Shown: positions 17,326 to 27,010, counted from the stretch's first letter. The stretch is DNA of 64,000 nucleotides from Bacillota bacterium (GCA_023391005.1 JAEWBS010000088.1:1-64000); one strand, 5' to 3'. Program-made: numbers and translations. The notes: generated by a model not told the origin, from the sequence alone.

Positions 17326-18837
17326 ATGTTACAAGAAATTTTATCCAACTTTTTATCCCTTCAGGTGCTGGTGGCGTTGATTGTCGGCGTCTGCGGCGGC
17401 ATGGTTATCGGCGCGCTGCCCGGCCTCAGCGGCAGCATGGCCATCGCGCTGCTGCTTCCGGTAACCTTTTCGATGGAACCCGCCGCGGGCCTTATTATGC
17501 TGATGGCCATTTATACCTCTGCAATGACTGGTGGCTCTATTTCGGCCATTTTGCTGCATACCCCCGGCACACCCGCAAACGCCGCAACGGCGATAGAGGG
17601 CTATCCGCTGACGCGACAGGGGCGCGGGCTTGAGGCGGTTGGCATGTCTATGATTTCCTCCACCTTTGGCGGCGTGTTTAGCGCTATAGCGCTCATTCTC
17701 ATTGCACCGCCGCTGGCAAAAGTCTCGCTGTTGTTCAGCGAACCGGAGTCTTTTCTGGTTGCTATTTTCGGCATGACTATCATAGGCAGCCTCGCGGGCA
17801 AATCGATGATCAAGGGGCTCGCCATGGGCTTTGTCGGTTTGTTTATGGCCACCGTCGGCATGGACGCCGTTTCAGGCGCCCTTCGCTTTACCTTCGGACA
17901 GGATTCGCTGATGAACGGCATCCAAATGGTACCCGCTATGATCGGCCTGTTTTCAGTTTCTCAGGTGCTCATACAGTGCGAAAATTATAAGGATATGAAC
18001 AAGTCTATTCTGGAAATTAATAACGCGCAGTTAAGCGGCAAGCTGCTACCCAAACCCAAAGAGCTTAAGCGCTTTTTACCGATTATGCTCATGTCCTCAC
18101 TCATAGGCGTTTTCGTCGGTATACTGCCCGGCGCGGGCGGGAATATCGGCTCCTGGATCAGCTACGATCAGGCCAAACGGATGTCAAAGCACAAGGAGGA
18201 ATTTGGCAACGGCTCGTTGGATGGCCTCTGCGCCTGCGAAACAGGCAACAATGCGGTGACGGGCGGCGCTTTTATCCCATTGCTTACGCTTTCTATCCCC
18301 GGCAGCCCCGCGGCCGCCATCATTCTGGGCGGACTGCTTGTGCATGGGCTGGTACCCGGAAATCGCCTCTTTACCCAACAGGCCGGCATCACCTACACTA
18401 TTTTGCTCGGCTTTTTGCTGGCCAGCTTTTTGATGGGCGTTTTCGGCCTTGCGGTCGCCAAATATGTCGTCAAGGTCACCCGTACCCCCAACTCAATTCT
18501 CATGCCGGTTGTGCTGGTGTTGTCCTTTATCGGTTCTTACGCAATTAACGCTTCGATGTTTGACGTTTTCGTCTGCATTGCCTTCGGTTTTCTCGGTTAC
18601 CTGATGGACAAACTGGAATTCCCGTCGGCGCCACTTATTCTGGGCCTGATTCTGGGCGGCATTGCGGAGGGCGGCCTAATGCGCTCCCTTGTCATGGCGC
18701 GCGGCAATGTCTTTAAATATTATTTCTCCCGTCCGGCATGCCTCGTGTTGATGGCGATGATTGTGCTGTCAATATTCGCACCCTTCATTCAGAACTTCAT
18801 CTCTAAAGCGTATAATCGTAAGCAAAAAACGGCGTGA
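17326..18837 (+). CDS. tctA: Tripartite tricarboxylate transporter large permease TctA
   Basis: The 503-residue protein is a TctA permease with about eleven to twelve membrane segments. The early GALPGLSGSMAIALLLP and the central GILPGAGGNIGSWISYDQ are the two Gly/Pro-rich inverted-repeat signatures of the family. GGAAGGAG precedes ATG 17326. With TctC and TctB it would import a di- or tricarboxylate using an ion gradient. The nearby aldolase and dehydrogenase suggest a hydroxy- or keto-acid as cargo. About 110 bases separate it from the next gene. Confidence 0.93.
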   Translation: MLQEILSNFLSLQVLVALIVGVCGGMVIGALPGLSGSMAIALLLPVTFSMEPAAGLIMLMAIYTSAMTGGSISAILLHTPGTPANAATAIEGYPLTRQGRGLEAVGMSMISSTFGGVFSAIALILIAPPLAKVSLLFSEPESFLVAIFGMTIIGSLAGKSMIKGLAMGFVGLFMATVGMDAVSGALRFTFGQDSLMNGIQMVPAMIGLFSVSQVLIQCENYKDMNKSILEINNAQLSGKLLPKPKELKRFLPIMLMSSLIGVFVGILPGAGGNIGSWISYDQAKRMSKHKEEFGNGSLDGLCACETGNNAVTGGAFIPLLTLSIPGSPAAAIILGGLLVHGLVPGNRLFTQQAGITYTILLGFLLASFLMGVFGLAVAKYVVKVTRTPNSILMPVVLVLSFIGSYAINASMFDVFVCIAFGFLGYLMDKLEFPSAPLILGLILGGIAEGGLMRSLVMARGNVFKYYFSRPACLVLMAMIVLSIFAPFIQNFISKAYNRKQKTA

Positions 18838-18949
18838 GAGGTGGGCGCACATAAGGCTGACTGCTCCCCCCCGAATCGGAGCCGGTTGACAGCGCTGTGG
18901 GCGCTTTATTATCCGCGCCAACGATACATGATATAAGGAGGAGTTTTAT

Positions 18950-19957
18950 ATGCAGTTGATGGATTGCACCCTGCGCGACGGAGCGAACGTGCTGGGGAAG
19001 GGCTTTCCGGCCGATCTCACACAGATGATATTGGAGGGCCTTATCCGCAACCATATCACGCTGATTGAGTTCGGAAATGCCGGGGGAATCGGCGCGTACG
19101 AAGTCGCCAATATGATTGCCCCGCTGACCGATCTGGAATATCTGGCGCTTGCCCGGCCCTATGCCGACAGAGCGGAATTGGGCATGTTTTTAAACGCCAA
19201 GCGCTTTCGCGAAAAAAATGTTGGTCTGGCTGCCGAATATGGGCTGCGCTTTCTCAGAGTCGGCGCCGAGCCGGGGGAGTACGGCCTGACCATTCCGGTC
19301 ATCAAGGCAATTAAGCGGCAGGGGCTGACCGCCCGCTATTCGTTGATGAAGGCCTATCTCGCAACGCCTGAGCAGGCGGCGGAGGAGGTCAAGCGCCTGC
19401 GGGACGCCGGGCTTGACGAGCTGACGGTCATGGATTCTGCGGGTACGATGCTGCCGGAGGAAGTGGCCGCTTACACCGCGGCGCTGTGCGACGCGACTGA
19501 TATGCCGATCGCCTTCCACGGCCACAACAACCTGGGGTTTTCATCCGCCAACGCGCTGGCGGCATGGCAGAATGGCGCCAGCGGCCTTGACTGCGGACTG
19601 CTCGGCATGGCGCGCAGCGCCGGCAATATGCCCACGGAGGTGGCGGTTGCGCTGATGCAGCGGATGGGGCAGCTCCACGAGGTGGATTTCTACGGCTTGC
19701 TCCGGTTTTTGGAGCAGGAGCTGATACCCGCCATGCAGGCGCACCGATATCATGTCGCCATCACACCGTCCGATCTGGTGTTGGGCGCTTCGGGGGCGCA
19801 TTCAAACTTTTTGAAGCTCTTTAAGCAGGTTGCGCGGGAGGAGCAGGTGGACGTCAATGCGCTCGTGATGGCCGTCTCGCGCGAAAACCGCAAAAATCCG
19901 AGCGAGACGCAGATGCGCGAAACGGCGGAGCGGTTGCGCACGGTGTCCCGCGCCTAG
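18950..19957 (+). CDS. HMGL-like aldolase (4-hydroxy-2-oxovalerate aldolase type)
   Basis: The 335-residue protein starts MQLMDCTLRDGANV, the DxTLRDG metal-site motif of the DRE-TIM/HMGL-like family, and has HGHNNLGF near residue 190, carrying the two metal-binding His. The order and length are closest to DmpG/MhpE 4-hydroxy-2-oxovalerate aldolases, although synthases of the 2-isopropylmalate type share the fold; no C-terminal LeuA regulatory domain is present. It would cleave a 4-hydroxy-2-oxo acid to pyruvate and an aldehyde or join such units. ATAAGGAGG precedes the ATG. It is followed after 12 bases by the hydroxyacid dehydrogenase and belongs to the LysR-linked catabolic set. Confidence 0.85.
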   Translation: MQLMDCTLRDGANVLGKGFPADLTQMILEGLIRNHITLIEFGNAGGIGAYEVANMIAPLTDLEYLALARPYADRAELGMFLNAKRFREKNVGLAAEYGLRFLRVGAEPGEYGLTIPVIKAIKRQGLTARYSLMKAYLATPEQAAEEVKRLRDAGLDELTVMDSAGTMLPEEVAAYTAALCDATDMPIAFHGHNNLGFSSANALAAWQNGASGLDCGLLGMARSAGNMPTEVAVALMQRMGQLHEVDFYGLLRFLEQELIPAMQAHRYHVAITPSDLVLGASGAHSNFLKLFKQVAREEQVDVNALVMAVSRENRKNPSETQMRETAERLRTVSRA

Positions 19958-19969
19958 GAGGAAAATGAC

Positions 19970-20935
19970 ATGAAAGTTGCATTAGTCGGGGTGTACCCCG
20001 ACAATACGGCGAAAAAGCTGGCTGCGATTCTGCCGTCGGACCAATTTGAGGTGCTTGAAATCGATACCTCTGAAAAATATCGCGAGCTGACCGAAGCGGA
20101 TTGCATGATTCTGCGCATTTTTAAAGCGACGGCCGACGACATGGATCGTATCAAGGGCCTTCGCCTCATCAGCAGATGGGGGGTCGGATATGACTCGGTA
20201 GACATTGAGGCGGCCGGAAAGCGCGGTATTTTAGTCACCAATACCCCGGGGGCCAACGCGTATGCGGTGTCGGAGCATACGGTTTTGCTGATGCTGGCGG
20301 TATATCACAATCTTTTGCCCCATACTCAAAGCTTACAAAACGGGGTTTGGAGCAAGACGCTCTTTACGCAGCAGACCCTGAATAAGCGTCTGGTCGGGTT
20401 GATAGGCGGCGGAAATATCGGCCGGATGGTGGCGCAGAAGGTCCGTAGTTTTGGCGCCGAGGTGCAGTATTACGATGCCTACCGCCTGTCCGAAGAAACG
20501 GAACACAAGTACAATATGCGCTATGTCCCCTTTGAGACGCTGCTGCGCAGCTCCGATGTCGTGAGTCTACATTTGCCGCTGACGGCGGAAAGCCACCATC
20601 TGATCGGTCAAAAAGAGTTTGACATGATGAAGCGGGGGTGCGTGCTGATTAACGCCGCGCGCGGCGGTCTGGTGGATGAGGAGGCACTGCTGCAGGCCCT
20701 TCAGACGGGCAAAATTCTGGGCGCGGGCATCGACTGTGTCGAGCAGGAGCCCTTACCGGAGAATTCTCCGCTTCTCTCACATCCCAATATTGTGATTACA
20801 CCGCATATTGGCGGCGAGACTTCGGATATAGCCGAGATGATGATTCCCATGTTGGCCGAAAATATTTTGGCGTTACAGCAAAATCGTGAAATCACATGCG
20901 TTGTAAACCGACAGCTTTTGATCATCGAAGCCTAG
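19970..20935 (+). CDS. D-isomer-specific 2-hydroxyacid dehydrogenase
   Basis: The 321-residue protein has the nucleotide motif IGGGNIG near residue 143 and the catalytic triad of the family: Arg in NAARGGLVD, Glu in CVEQEPLP and His in ITPHIGG. Residues upstream form the substrate-binding domain. It resembles phosphoglycerate/glycerate or hydroxyacid dehydrogenases without a C-terminal ACT domain. It would reduce a 2-keto acid or oxidise a D-2-hydroxy acid with NAD(P). ATG 19970 follows AGGAGG and lies 12 bases after the aldolase, so the two may act in sequence on the same imported acid. No terminator was recognised directly after it; a decayed regulator gene follows. Confidence 0.9.
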   Translation: MKVALVGVYPDNTAKKLAAILPSDQFEVLEIDTSEKYRELTEADCMILRIFKATADDMDRIKGLRLISRWGVGYDSVDIEAAGKRGILVTNTPGANAYAVSEHTVLLMLAVYHNLLPHTQSLQNGVWSKTLFTQQTLNKRLVGLIGGGNIGRMVAQKVRSFGAEVQYYDAYRLSEETEHKYNMRYVPFETLLRSSDVVSLHLPLTAESHHLIGQKEFDMMKRGCVLINAARGGLVDEEALLQALQTGKILGAGIDCVEQEPLPENSPLLSHPNIVITPHIGGETSDIAEMMIPMLAENILALQQNREITCVVNRQLLIIEA

Positions 20936-20975
20936 TCGTTTACTACAGAGGCATCGTTGCAATGCTGCACAAAGG

Positions 20976-21549
20976 ATAGTAGGGATTAGAAAGTCCACAG
21001 GAATGTCACAAGAGGAGTTAGCAGAAAAATTGAATGTATCCCGGCAGGCAATCTCACGATGGGAAATGGGATCTGCAATGCGGGATACAGCAAAACCGAC
21101 TACCTACTGCATGATGATTACGAGAGCAATAGTGACTTACCCAAGATCAAGGAAATAAAAGATAATAAATAGCAAACAGATTTTAATTTTCTTAGTTACG
21201 CTTGAGGTTATATCTCTGTTGATACAGTTTATGGCTACTTTTATTCTACAGGATATCATCTTTGGATTTTTGAGTTTTGTTCCATTTGTAGCGCTTATTG
21301 GTGGCTTTTAATATGCCTACCAGAAAAAAGCCGGCGAAAATAATAAACCGGCTGATTTCTTTCGTAAGCGTTTCTATAAGATATCAGCTTGGTTAGGATT
21401 GTTCTTCCCAATTAGGTTTGTATCAGCCCTATTGATGACATTTTATCCTCGTCCTTATTCTGATTTGGTCTTCGGGTGTACCATGCTGGTACCTACTTGG
21501 GCACATCAATGCTTGTTAACTTATCTATCGAAAAGAATGATCTTCTGAG
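20976..21549 (+). pseudogene. XRE-family regulator with membrane tail, decayed
   Basis: The bases encode IRKSTGMSQEELAEKLNVSR and then QAISRWEMGSAMRDT, the helix-turn-helix of XRE regulators. A deletion removes the next 15 or so residues, and a shifted frame resumes at TDYLLHDDYES. Further shifted frames encode hydrophobic segments (about 21185-21310) and LGLFFPIRFVSALLMTFYPR near 21395-21445. This matches a common Clostridial family with an N-terminal XRE domain and C-terminal membrane helices. The frameshifts, the deletion and a missing N-terminus make it a pseudogene. Confidence 0.75.
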
Positions 21550-21875
21550 GGGAATTGGTATAAACTTTTTGCTTAGAGATAGATAATGCTTATTAATAGG
21601 GGAGGGAATGAGCATAATCTGTGATACTTTAGCACGAAACCGCGGCAGGTTTGCTGGCAGCTATGGGGAAAGCATTCGTTTCTGTTCCTCAAAATATAAC
21701 CGCCTAGATACCCGAAAAGCACAATTTCTTGTAAAAGCCATATTAATCCCCTCTTTCTATGGTAGAATATGCATGCATAACAAAGCAAACCAGCCCGTAA
21801 AGCAGCCTTTTAAAGGCTTTATAATTTCAGAAGGCTGTCGGTGGAGCGAGTCCGGTTCGAAAAGGAGTGAAGCAT
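21550..21875. other. Intergenic stretch upstream of the first PrpR-type regulator
   Basis: No gene is supported. AGCCTTTTAAAGGCTTTATAATTT near 21803-21826 is a small dyad with a possible -10 (TATAAT) for the regulator gene, whose AAAGGAG ribosome site is at 21861. Confidence 0.35.
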
Positions 21876-23759
21876 GTGAGCGAAAAGATTGTGCTGTTCT
21901 CGACTACCCCCGGCATGACGGCAAGCTGCCAAAAGGTTTTGCAGCAACGCGGTTATGGTAATATCCCCATCTACGAACTGACGACAGCTCGGGCGTTGGC
22001 GCAAGCCGAAAAGTGCATTCACGCGGGTGCGCGGGTCATCATCTGCCGAGGTGGAACGGCGGAATATCTCCGCCGCTTTCTGGAGGTCCCCATCGTCGAT
22101 GTGCGCCACAGTTTTTTAAGCGTATTTTTGGCTATGCAGCGTCTTAAGCCCCTGTACGACCGCGTGGCGGTGATCGGCTTTCACCGCAGCTGTGAGACGA
22201 TGCGAAAATATGTCAGCGTCACAGGCGAGCAGGTGCTCATCTATGAGGTCGTCGATGGCGAGCAGTTTGAAGCGGCCTTCCATCAGGGCGTGCAGGCAGG
22301 TGTGCAGGCGTTTTTGGGGGGATTTCAGGTGCAGGCCGTCTGCCGGACATACGGCTTCCCTTACTATTCTACCGAACCCGATGACAGCGAGGTGAGTCAG
22401 GCGCTCGATGAGGCGCTCTACAGCCTGAGGATTGAGGAGGAGCGCAGTGGGCAGCTCGGACTGCTTTCGACCGTGCTTAACAGTGTGGGCGAGGGTATTG
22501 TCAGCGTCGATAGCAACGGTATCATCCTGCACACCAACCGCATTGCAAGAAATCTGTTGCGGTGCGGCAACGGCATACAGATTGGCGATTTAATTGACGC
22601 CGACAAAATTTTGCAGGCCGTACGGGACGGTGAAAATTTCTATGGCGAGCTGTTCTCGCTGCATGGCATCTCCATCGTATGCAGCTGTCAGGCCATTCGC
22701 CTGCAAGGCAAGGCCGCGGGTGCGGTCATTACGCTTCAAGAGGAGAATACCATCCGCTCGCTCGACAGCCATATCCGAAAGCGCGCGCTTGGACGCGGCC
22801 ACCGCGCAAAAAAAGATTTCTCAGATATATTAGGGCGTTCCGCAGCGCTTGAGGAAGCTAAACGCATCGCGCGGCGCTATGCGAGGGTCGACAGCGCTGT
22901 GCTGATAACGGGTGAAACCGGCGTGGGTAAAGAGATGTTTACACAGGGCATTCACAATCACAGCGAACGCCGGCACGAGCCTTTTGTAGCGATCAATTGC
23001 GCCGCGCTGCCACAGAATATTCTCGAAAGCGAGTTATTCGGCTATGTACGGGGCGCGTTTACCGGTGCGCGCAGCGAGGGGAAAGCCGGTATTTTTGAGC
23101 TGGCGCACAAGGGCACAGTTTTTCTCGATGAGATCAGCGAAATGTCCCCCGACGTGCAAGTCAAGCTCCTGCGGGTGCTGCAAGAAAAAGAGGTGACCCG
23201 CATCGGCGATGACAAGGTTATACCGATTGACGTGCGTATTATCGCCGCCTGCAATAAGGACCTCAACCAGGAGATTGCGGCGGGCCGGTTCCGTGAGGAT
23301 TTGTATTATCGCGTCTGCGTGCTGGAGCTTTTTATCCCGCCTCTGCGCCAGCGTGCCGAGGATATTCCGACACTCGTACGCCATTTTTTGCACGGTCGCA
23401 AGTCACTGACGGCGCGCGCTCAGGCGCTGATGATGCAATATGACTGGCCGGGCAATATCCGACAGCTCTCTAACATCACTGAGCGGCTCGACGTGCTGTG
23501 CGATAACGACATCATCACCGAGGAGGATGTGCGGCAGGTGCTAAAGCTGTCTGAAAAGGATGTGCCGCCAAAGGCGCAGCCCATGGCGATAAGCTCAGAG
23601 ACAACCCATTCGGTTAAGGATGTGGAGCGGCAGATGATTATGGATGCCCTTGAGCAGACCGGGGGCAACACGGCGCAGGCTGCGCAGCTGCTAGGACTAA
23701 GCAAAACAACGCTGTGGCGCAGAATAAGGGCGATGCAGCACGGCGCTGAGAGCCTATAG
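21876..23759 (+). CDS. PrpR-type sigma-54-dependent transcriptional activator
   Basis: The 627-residue protein has an N-terminal PrpR-like sensor (residues about 5-185, with CRGGTAEYLRR), a PAS-like region around 200-290, a sigma-54 AAA+ domain from about 310 with Walker A GETGVGKE, the GAFTGA loop that contacts sigma-54, and Walker B VFLDEI, and a Fis-type helix-turn-helix at the C-terminus (TAQAAQLLGLSKTTLWRR). AAAGGAG eight bases before GTG 21876 decides the start; an earlier GTG overlaps this site. It lies upstream of a perfect sigma-54 promoter at 24246 and most likely activates that operon when a small organic acid binds the PrpR domain. Confidence 0.92.
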   Translation: MSEKIVLFSTTPGMTASCQKVLQQRGYGNIPIYELTTARALAQAEKCIHAGARVIICRGGTAEYLRRFLEVPIVDVRHSFLSVFLAMQRLKPLYDRVAVIGFHRSCETMRKYVSVTGEQVLIYEVVDGEQFEAAFHQGVQAGVQAFLGGFQVQAVCRTYGFPYYSTEPDDSEVSQALDEALYSLRIEEERSGQLGLLSTVLNSVGEGIVSVDSNGIILHTNRIARNLLRCGNGIQIGDLIDADKILQAVRDGENFYGELFSLHGISIVCSCQAIRLQGKAAGAVITLQEENTIRSLDSHIRKRALGRGHRAKKDFSDILGRSAALEEAKRIARRYARVDSAVLITGETGVGKEMFTQGIHNHSERRHEPFVAINCAALPQNILESELFGYVRGAFTGARSEGKAGIFELAHKGTVFLDEISEMSPDVQVKLLRVLQEKEVTRIGDDKVIPIDVRIIAACNKDLNQEIAAGRFREDLYYRVCVLELFIPPLRQRAEDIPTLVRHFLHGRKSLTARAQALMMQYDWPGNIRQLSNITERLDVLCDNDIITEEDVRQVLKLSEKDVPPKAQPMAISSETTHSVKDVERQMIMDALEQTGGNTAQAAQLLGLSKTTLWRRIRAMQHGAESL

Positions 23760-24099
23760 CCCTAAACAACCTAAAAATAAAATCTCTCCGGCGGTCTATT
23801 TTGCGTCTAGCTGTGTTACAGAGGCAGGCAAGTGCCAACCCGCCTGTGTCCTCCGCCTTGCCAAAACAAAATATCTGCACTAATTCTATTTCTGTTTCTA
23901 AGTTTTTGACCATAACCGGGGCGTAGCCTCCCCAGTTGAATCCGAACAGACAATATAAGGAGCACTATGGCGCTTTTGCCAAGACGCTTCAACCAATAGC
24001 ATCAAAACCATCTGACATCCGGCGCGTTGTGGCGCGGTCGTCTGGGAACGTCCCGGGGCCGAGGCATAACATGGAAAGCGCTTTTGTGGGATGGTTTTA
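23760..24099. other. Intergenic stretch after the first activator
   Basis: No gene is supported; a 62-codon open frame at 23936 lacks a ribosome site and recognisable motif. The stretch precedes the activator site and sigma-54 promoter at 24100-24261. Confidence 0.4.
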
Positions 24100-24138
24100 T
24101 TTCATTTCATTTAGAAATATATAGATTCAAAATGAAAA
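24100..24138. promoter_or_regulatory. Candidate upstream activator site
   Basis: TTTCATTT at 24105-24112 (with an overlapping copy at 24100) and AAATGAAA at 24130-24137 form an inverted repeat about 110-140 bases before the sigma-54 promoter, the usual distance for an enhancer bound by the PrpR-type activator. The match to this activator is a guess. Confidence 0.35.
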
Positions 24139-24245
24139 CAACTATCTCGGAACACTTCAACACAATGTATAATTAACAAAGTGAAATACTGTTTGATTTT
24201 ACTAAAACAAGTCGATATTTCTCTGTAAAAATGTATTTTTTAATC

Positions 24246-24261
24246 TGGCACGAAATTTGCT
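24246..24261 (+). promoter_or_regulatory. Sigma-54 (-24/-12) promoter
   Basis: TGGCACGAAATTTGCT matches the consensus TGGCACR-N4-TTGCW in every fixed position. It lies 90 bases before the DUF1932 gene and after the PrpR-type activator gene, and should drive the operon 24351-30212. Confidence 0.88.
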
Positions 24262-24350
24262 CTATAGTAGGGTGCGGTTAAAATAAAAACAAAACCCACC
24301 GTGGCAAAGACCGTATCGGCTTTTGTCAGAGCAAAGGAGACCTGTTACAT

Positions 24351-25229
24351 ATGAAAATCGGATTTATAGGCTTTGGCGAGGCGGCATTCTGTATTTGCAG
24401 CGGCCTGCGCCGGGAGGGGGTCGAGGGTATCACCGCGTATGATACGCTGGTCGCTCACGAAGTCTTGGGCCCAACTGTGCGGCAGCGCGCCGAAGAAGCG
24501 AGCGTGACACTGTGCGATTCGGTCAAGGCGGTCGCCGAGCAGACGGATATCCTCTTCGCCGCCGTCCCTTCCAGCTATACGCTGGAGGTGTGCAAATCGG
24601 TGCTGCCCTATCTGCGAAAAGGGCAGATTTACGCCGACGTCAGCGCCTCTACCCCCAAGGCGAAGCAAGAGATCTGGGCATTGATCGCCCCCACCGGCGT
24701 GCTGTTCACCGACGCGGCCATGCTCGGTTCTCTGCCACAGGATCAGCACCGGGTGCCGATCACGGCCTCGGGCAACGGCGCAAAAGCGTTTTATGACGCT
24801 ATGACGCCGTTGGGCATGCGCATCACCTGTGTTGAGGGCGGCGCGGGCGCGGCGTCGGCCATCAAGCTGGTGCGCAGCATCTATATGAAGGGCATGGCGG
24901 CGCTGATGTATGAAATGCTGCAAGCCGCTGACGCCTACAGCGTGACCAACGACGTCGTCAGCTCTATTGCGACGTCGATGGACGGCATTGCGTTTACCGA
25001 CCACTTGAAACGGCTGGTCACGAGCACGGCCATTCACGCTAAACGACGCGCCGCAGAGCTCAAGGGTTCGCTTCAGTTGATGGATGAGAGCGGTCTTGAC
25101 GGCGCAATGACAATAGCCGCCAAACATAAGCACGAGATGATTGAAGATTATCGCTTCAGCGAGAAATATAGTGCCGCCAAGCCCTCGGGCTGGGGCGAGA
25201 TCATCACGTTGATGAGAAAACAGGCGTAG
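24351..25229 (+). CDS. NAD(P)-dependent dehydrogenase with DUF1932 domain
   Basis: The 292-residue protein has an N-terminal Rossmann motif IGFIGFGEAAF and a C-terminal DUF1932 helical domain (IKLVRSIYMKGM near 180), the layout of 6-phosphogluconate/3-hydroxyisobutyrate dehydrogenase relatives. SASTPKAKQEIW fits the substrate-binding turn. GGAGACC precedes ATG 24351. It is the first gene of the sigma-54 operon, 13 bases before an RraA-like gene. In catabolic operons such proteins oxidise hydroxyacids or reduce intermediates; the substrate is not determinable. A 387-codon antisense frame across it is a shadow of its GC-rich codons. Confidence 0.85.
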   Translation: MKIGFIGFGEAAFCICSGLRREGVEGITAYDTLVAHEVLGPTVRQRAEEASVTLCDSVKAVAEQTDILFAAVPSSYTLEVCKSVLPYLRKGQIYADVSASTPKAKQEIWALIAPTGVLFTDAAMLGSLPQDQHRVPITASGNGAKAFYDAMTPLGMRITCVEGGAGAASAIKLVRSIYMKGMAALMYEMLQAADAYSVTNDVVSSIATSMDGIAFTDHLKRLVTSTAIHAKRRAAELKGSLQLMDESGLDGAMTIAAKHKHEMIEDYRFSEKYSAAKPSGWGEIITLMRKQA

Positions 25230-25242
25230 GAGGCATAAACAG

Positions 25243-25944
25243 ATGGCTGTAGGTAAGAGAATTTTTCTAAAACGCGCGCTGCCCGATGCCGAGGTAATGG
25301 TGGAATTTAAAACGATTCCAGCCTCGAACGTTGCGGATGTGATGGAGCGCTCCTGCGGAATGGACCCGCGCATCCGGCTGGTGAGCAGCCCTAAGGCGCA
25401 GATGGCGGTAGGCCCCGCGCTGACCGTTAAAACCTGTGCGGGAGACAATCTGACCATCCACGCGGCGCTGAACATTGCACAGGAGGGCGATTTTGTCGTC
25501 GTCGCCAACGAGGGTGGCAGCGCCCGGGCGCTGATCGGCGAAATTATGATGGCGTATCTCTATCACCACAAAAAGGTCGCGGGCATCGTACTCGACGGGC
25601 CGATCCGCGATATTGACGAGATCGGCAAATGGGATTTTCCGGTTTACGCGACCGGTACCAATCCGGGCGGGCCGTATAAGGAAGGCCCGGGTGAGGTCAA
25701 TGTGCCGGTGGCCTGCGGCAATATCAGCGTCAACCCCGGGGACATCATCCTCGCCGATCCCGATGGTGTCATCGTCATTCCGCGCGGGGATGCGACGACG
25801 GTGCTGGCCGAGGCGAAAAAGTTCCAAGCCGCCGACGAAGCCAAGCTCATCGCGGCCAGAAACGGCACTGCAAACCGCGCATGGGTGGACAAGGCGTTGA
25901 CCGAAAAGGGCTATGAGGTTATAGACGGTATCTACCACGATTAA
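25243..25944 (+). CDS. RraA-like / 4-hydroxy-4-methyl-2-oxoglutarate aldolase family protein
   Basis: The 233-residue protein shows the RraA/HMG-aldolase fold: ASNVADVMERS near residue 28, GPALTV, GDFVVVANEG, GIVLDGPIRDIDE (Arg and Asp of the active site) and PGDIILADPDGVIVIPRG. In this family, enzymes cleave 4-hydroxy-4-methyl-2-oxoglutarate or 4-carboxy-4-hydroxy-2-oxoadipate to pyruvate plus pyruvate or oxaloacetate using Mg; RraA itself instead inhibits RNase E. The catabolic neighbours argue for aldolase or decarboxylase activity. TAGGAGG precedes ATG 25243. It is the second gene of the sigma-54 operon and is followed 31 bases later by the TctC gene. Confidence 0.85.
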   Translation: MAVGKRIFLKRALPDAEVMVEFKTIPASNVADVMERSCGMDPRIRLVSSPKAQMAVGPALTVKTCAGDNLTIHAALNIAQEGDFVVVANEGGSARALIGEIMMAYLYHHKKVAGIVLDGPIRDIDEIGKWDFPVYATGTNPGGPYKEGPGEVNVPVACGNISVNPGDIILADPDGVIVIPRGDATTVLAEAKKFQAADEAKLIAARNGTANRAWVDKALTEKGYEVIDGIYHD

Positions 25945-25975
25945 GATAACCTAAAAAGGAAAAGGAGAATTCGTT

Positions 25976-26995
25976 ATGAAAAAGACAAGCATTCTTTCTG
26001 CTGTGCTCGCGGGGGCTATTGCTCTTGCCGCAGGCTGCGGCGGCGCCTCCACAGCGCCCTCCGCCTCGTCAACTCCTGCCTCAAGCGGCACCTCATCGGC
26101 CGCCCAAGAGGTCCAATGGCCCAAGAAAACCGTCACCGTCACACTGCCCTACAACGCGGGCGGCGACACCGACACCTATTGCCGCCTAATGAGCCAAAAG
26201 CTTCAGGAAAAGTTTGGCCAAAACTTCGTCGTTGTCAATCTGACCGGCGGCAGCGGTATTGTGGCGGCCAAGGAGATTATGTCCAAGACGCCCGACGGCT
26301 ACAACATTTTGTTTAACCACACCGGCGCTTCCCTCGTACAGGAAGCTACCGGCGTCGCCGACTTTTCTTACACCGACGACTTTACCAATGTTGCGACCGT
26401 GGCGCAGGACAATACCTATACGCTGGTGGTGCGAAAAAGCTCAGGCTGGAACAACCTTGAGGATATGATCGCTTACGCGAAGGCAAATCCTGAAAAGGTG
26501 CGCTATTCGCAGGTTTATGGCAGCGTAACCCACTATGTCTGTACCCAGATGGAAAAGAGCATGGGCGTTACCTTTAACAAGCTCGACGTGGGAACGGGCA
26601 CGCCCGAGCGTCTGGCGGCGTTTATGGGCGAGCAAGTCGACCTGCTGGCCGTCAACTACATGAACATTAAGGACTATGTCGAAAACGGCGATTTTGTGGT
26701 TCTTGGCGTAGCCTCCGAAGAGCGCTGCCCCGGCATGGAGCAGTTTCCTACCTTCAAGGAGCAGGGCTACGACGTTGTCAGCTCCAAGAATTACGAGGTC
26801 AAGCTGCCCAAGGGCGCCGATCCCGCGATTGTCGAAAAGCTGACCAACGCCATCAAAGAAGTGACCGAGGACCCTGAGTTTATCGAGGCGCTTGCGAAGT
26901 TCTACGCCGTGCCCTATTACCGCAGCCCCGAGGAGTGCGACACGCAGGACCGCGCCGAGGTTGAGACGCTCAAGGCCTATTTCGCACAGCAGTAA
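25976..26995 (+). CDS. tctC: Second TctC substrate-binding lipoprotein
   Basis: The 339-residue protein starts with a lipoprotein signal ending ALAAGC at residue 21, then a Ser/Ala/Pro linker and the TctC fold entry WPKKTVTVTLPYNAGGDTD. It differs considerably from the copy at 15740 and so probably binds another carboxylate. AAAAGGAG precedes ATG 25976. It belongs to the sigma-54 operon, so import is presumably induced with the aldolase and dehydrogenase. A hairpin follows before tctB. Confidence 0.92.
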   Translation: MKKTSILSAVLAGAIALAAGCGGASTAPSASSTPASSGTSSAAQEVQWPKKTVTVTLPYNAGGDTDTYCRLMSQKLQEKFGQNFVVVNLTGGSGIVAAKEIMSKTPDGYNILFNHTGASLVQEATGVADFSYTDDFTNVATVAQDNTYTLVVRKSSGWNNLEDMIAYAKANPEKVRYSQVYGSVTHYVCTQMEKSMGVTFNKLDVGTGTPERLAAFMGEQVDLLAVNYMNIKDYVENGDFVVLGVASEERCPGMEQFPTFKEQGYDVVSSKNYEVKLPKGADPAIVEKLTNAIKEVTEDPEFIEALAKFYAVPYYRSPEECDTQDRAEVETLKAYFAQQ

Positions 26996-27010
26996 TGGAC
27001 GGCGACACCA

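Noticed and set aside
24345..25508. A 387-codon minus-strand open frame over the DUF1932 and RraA-like genes
   Set aside because: It lies wholly antisense to two well-supported genes, is rich in Arg/His as usual for GC-rich shadow frames and has no ribosome site or family motif.
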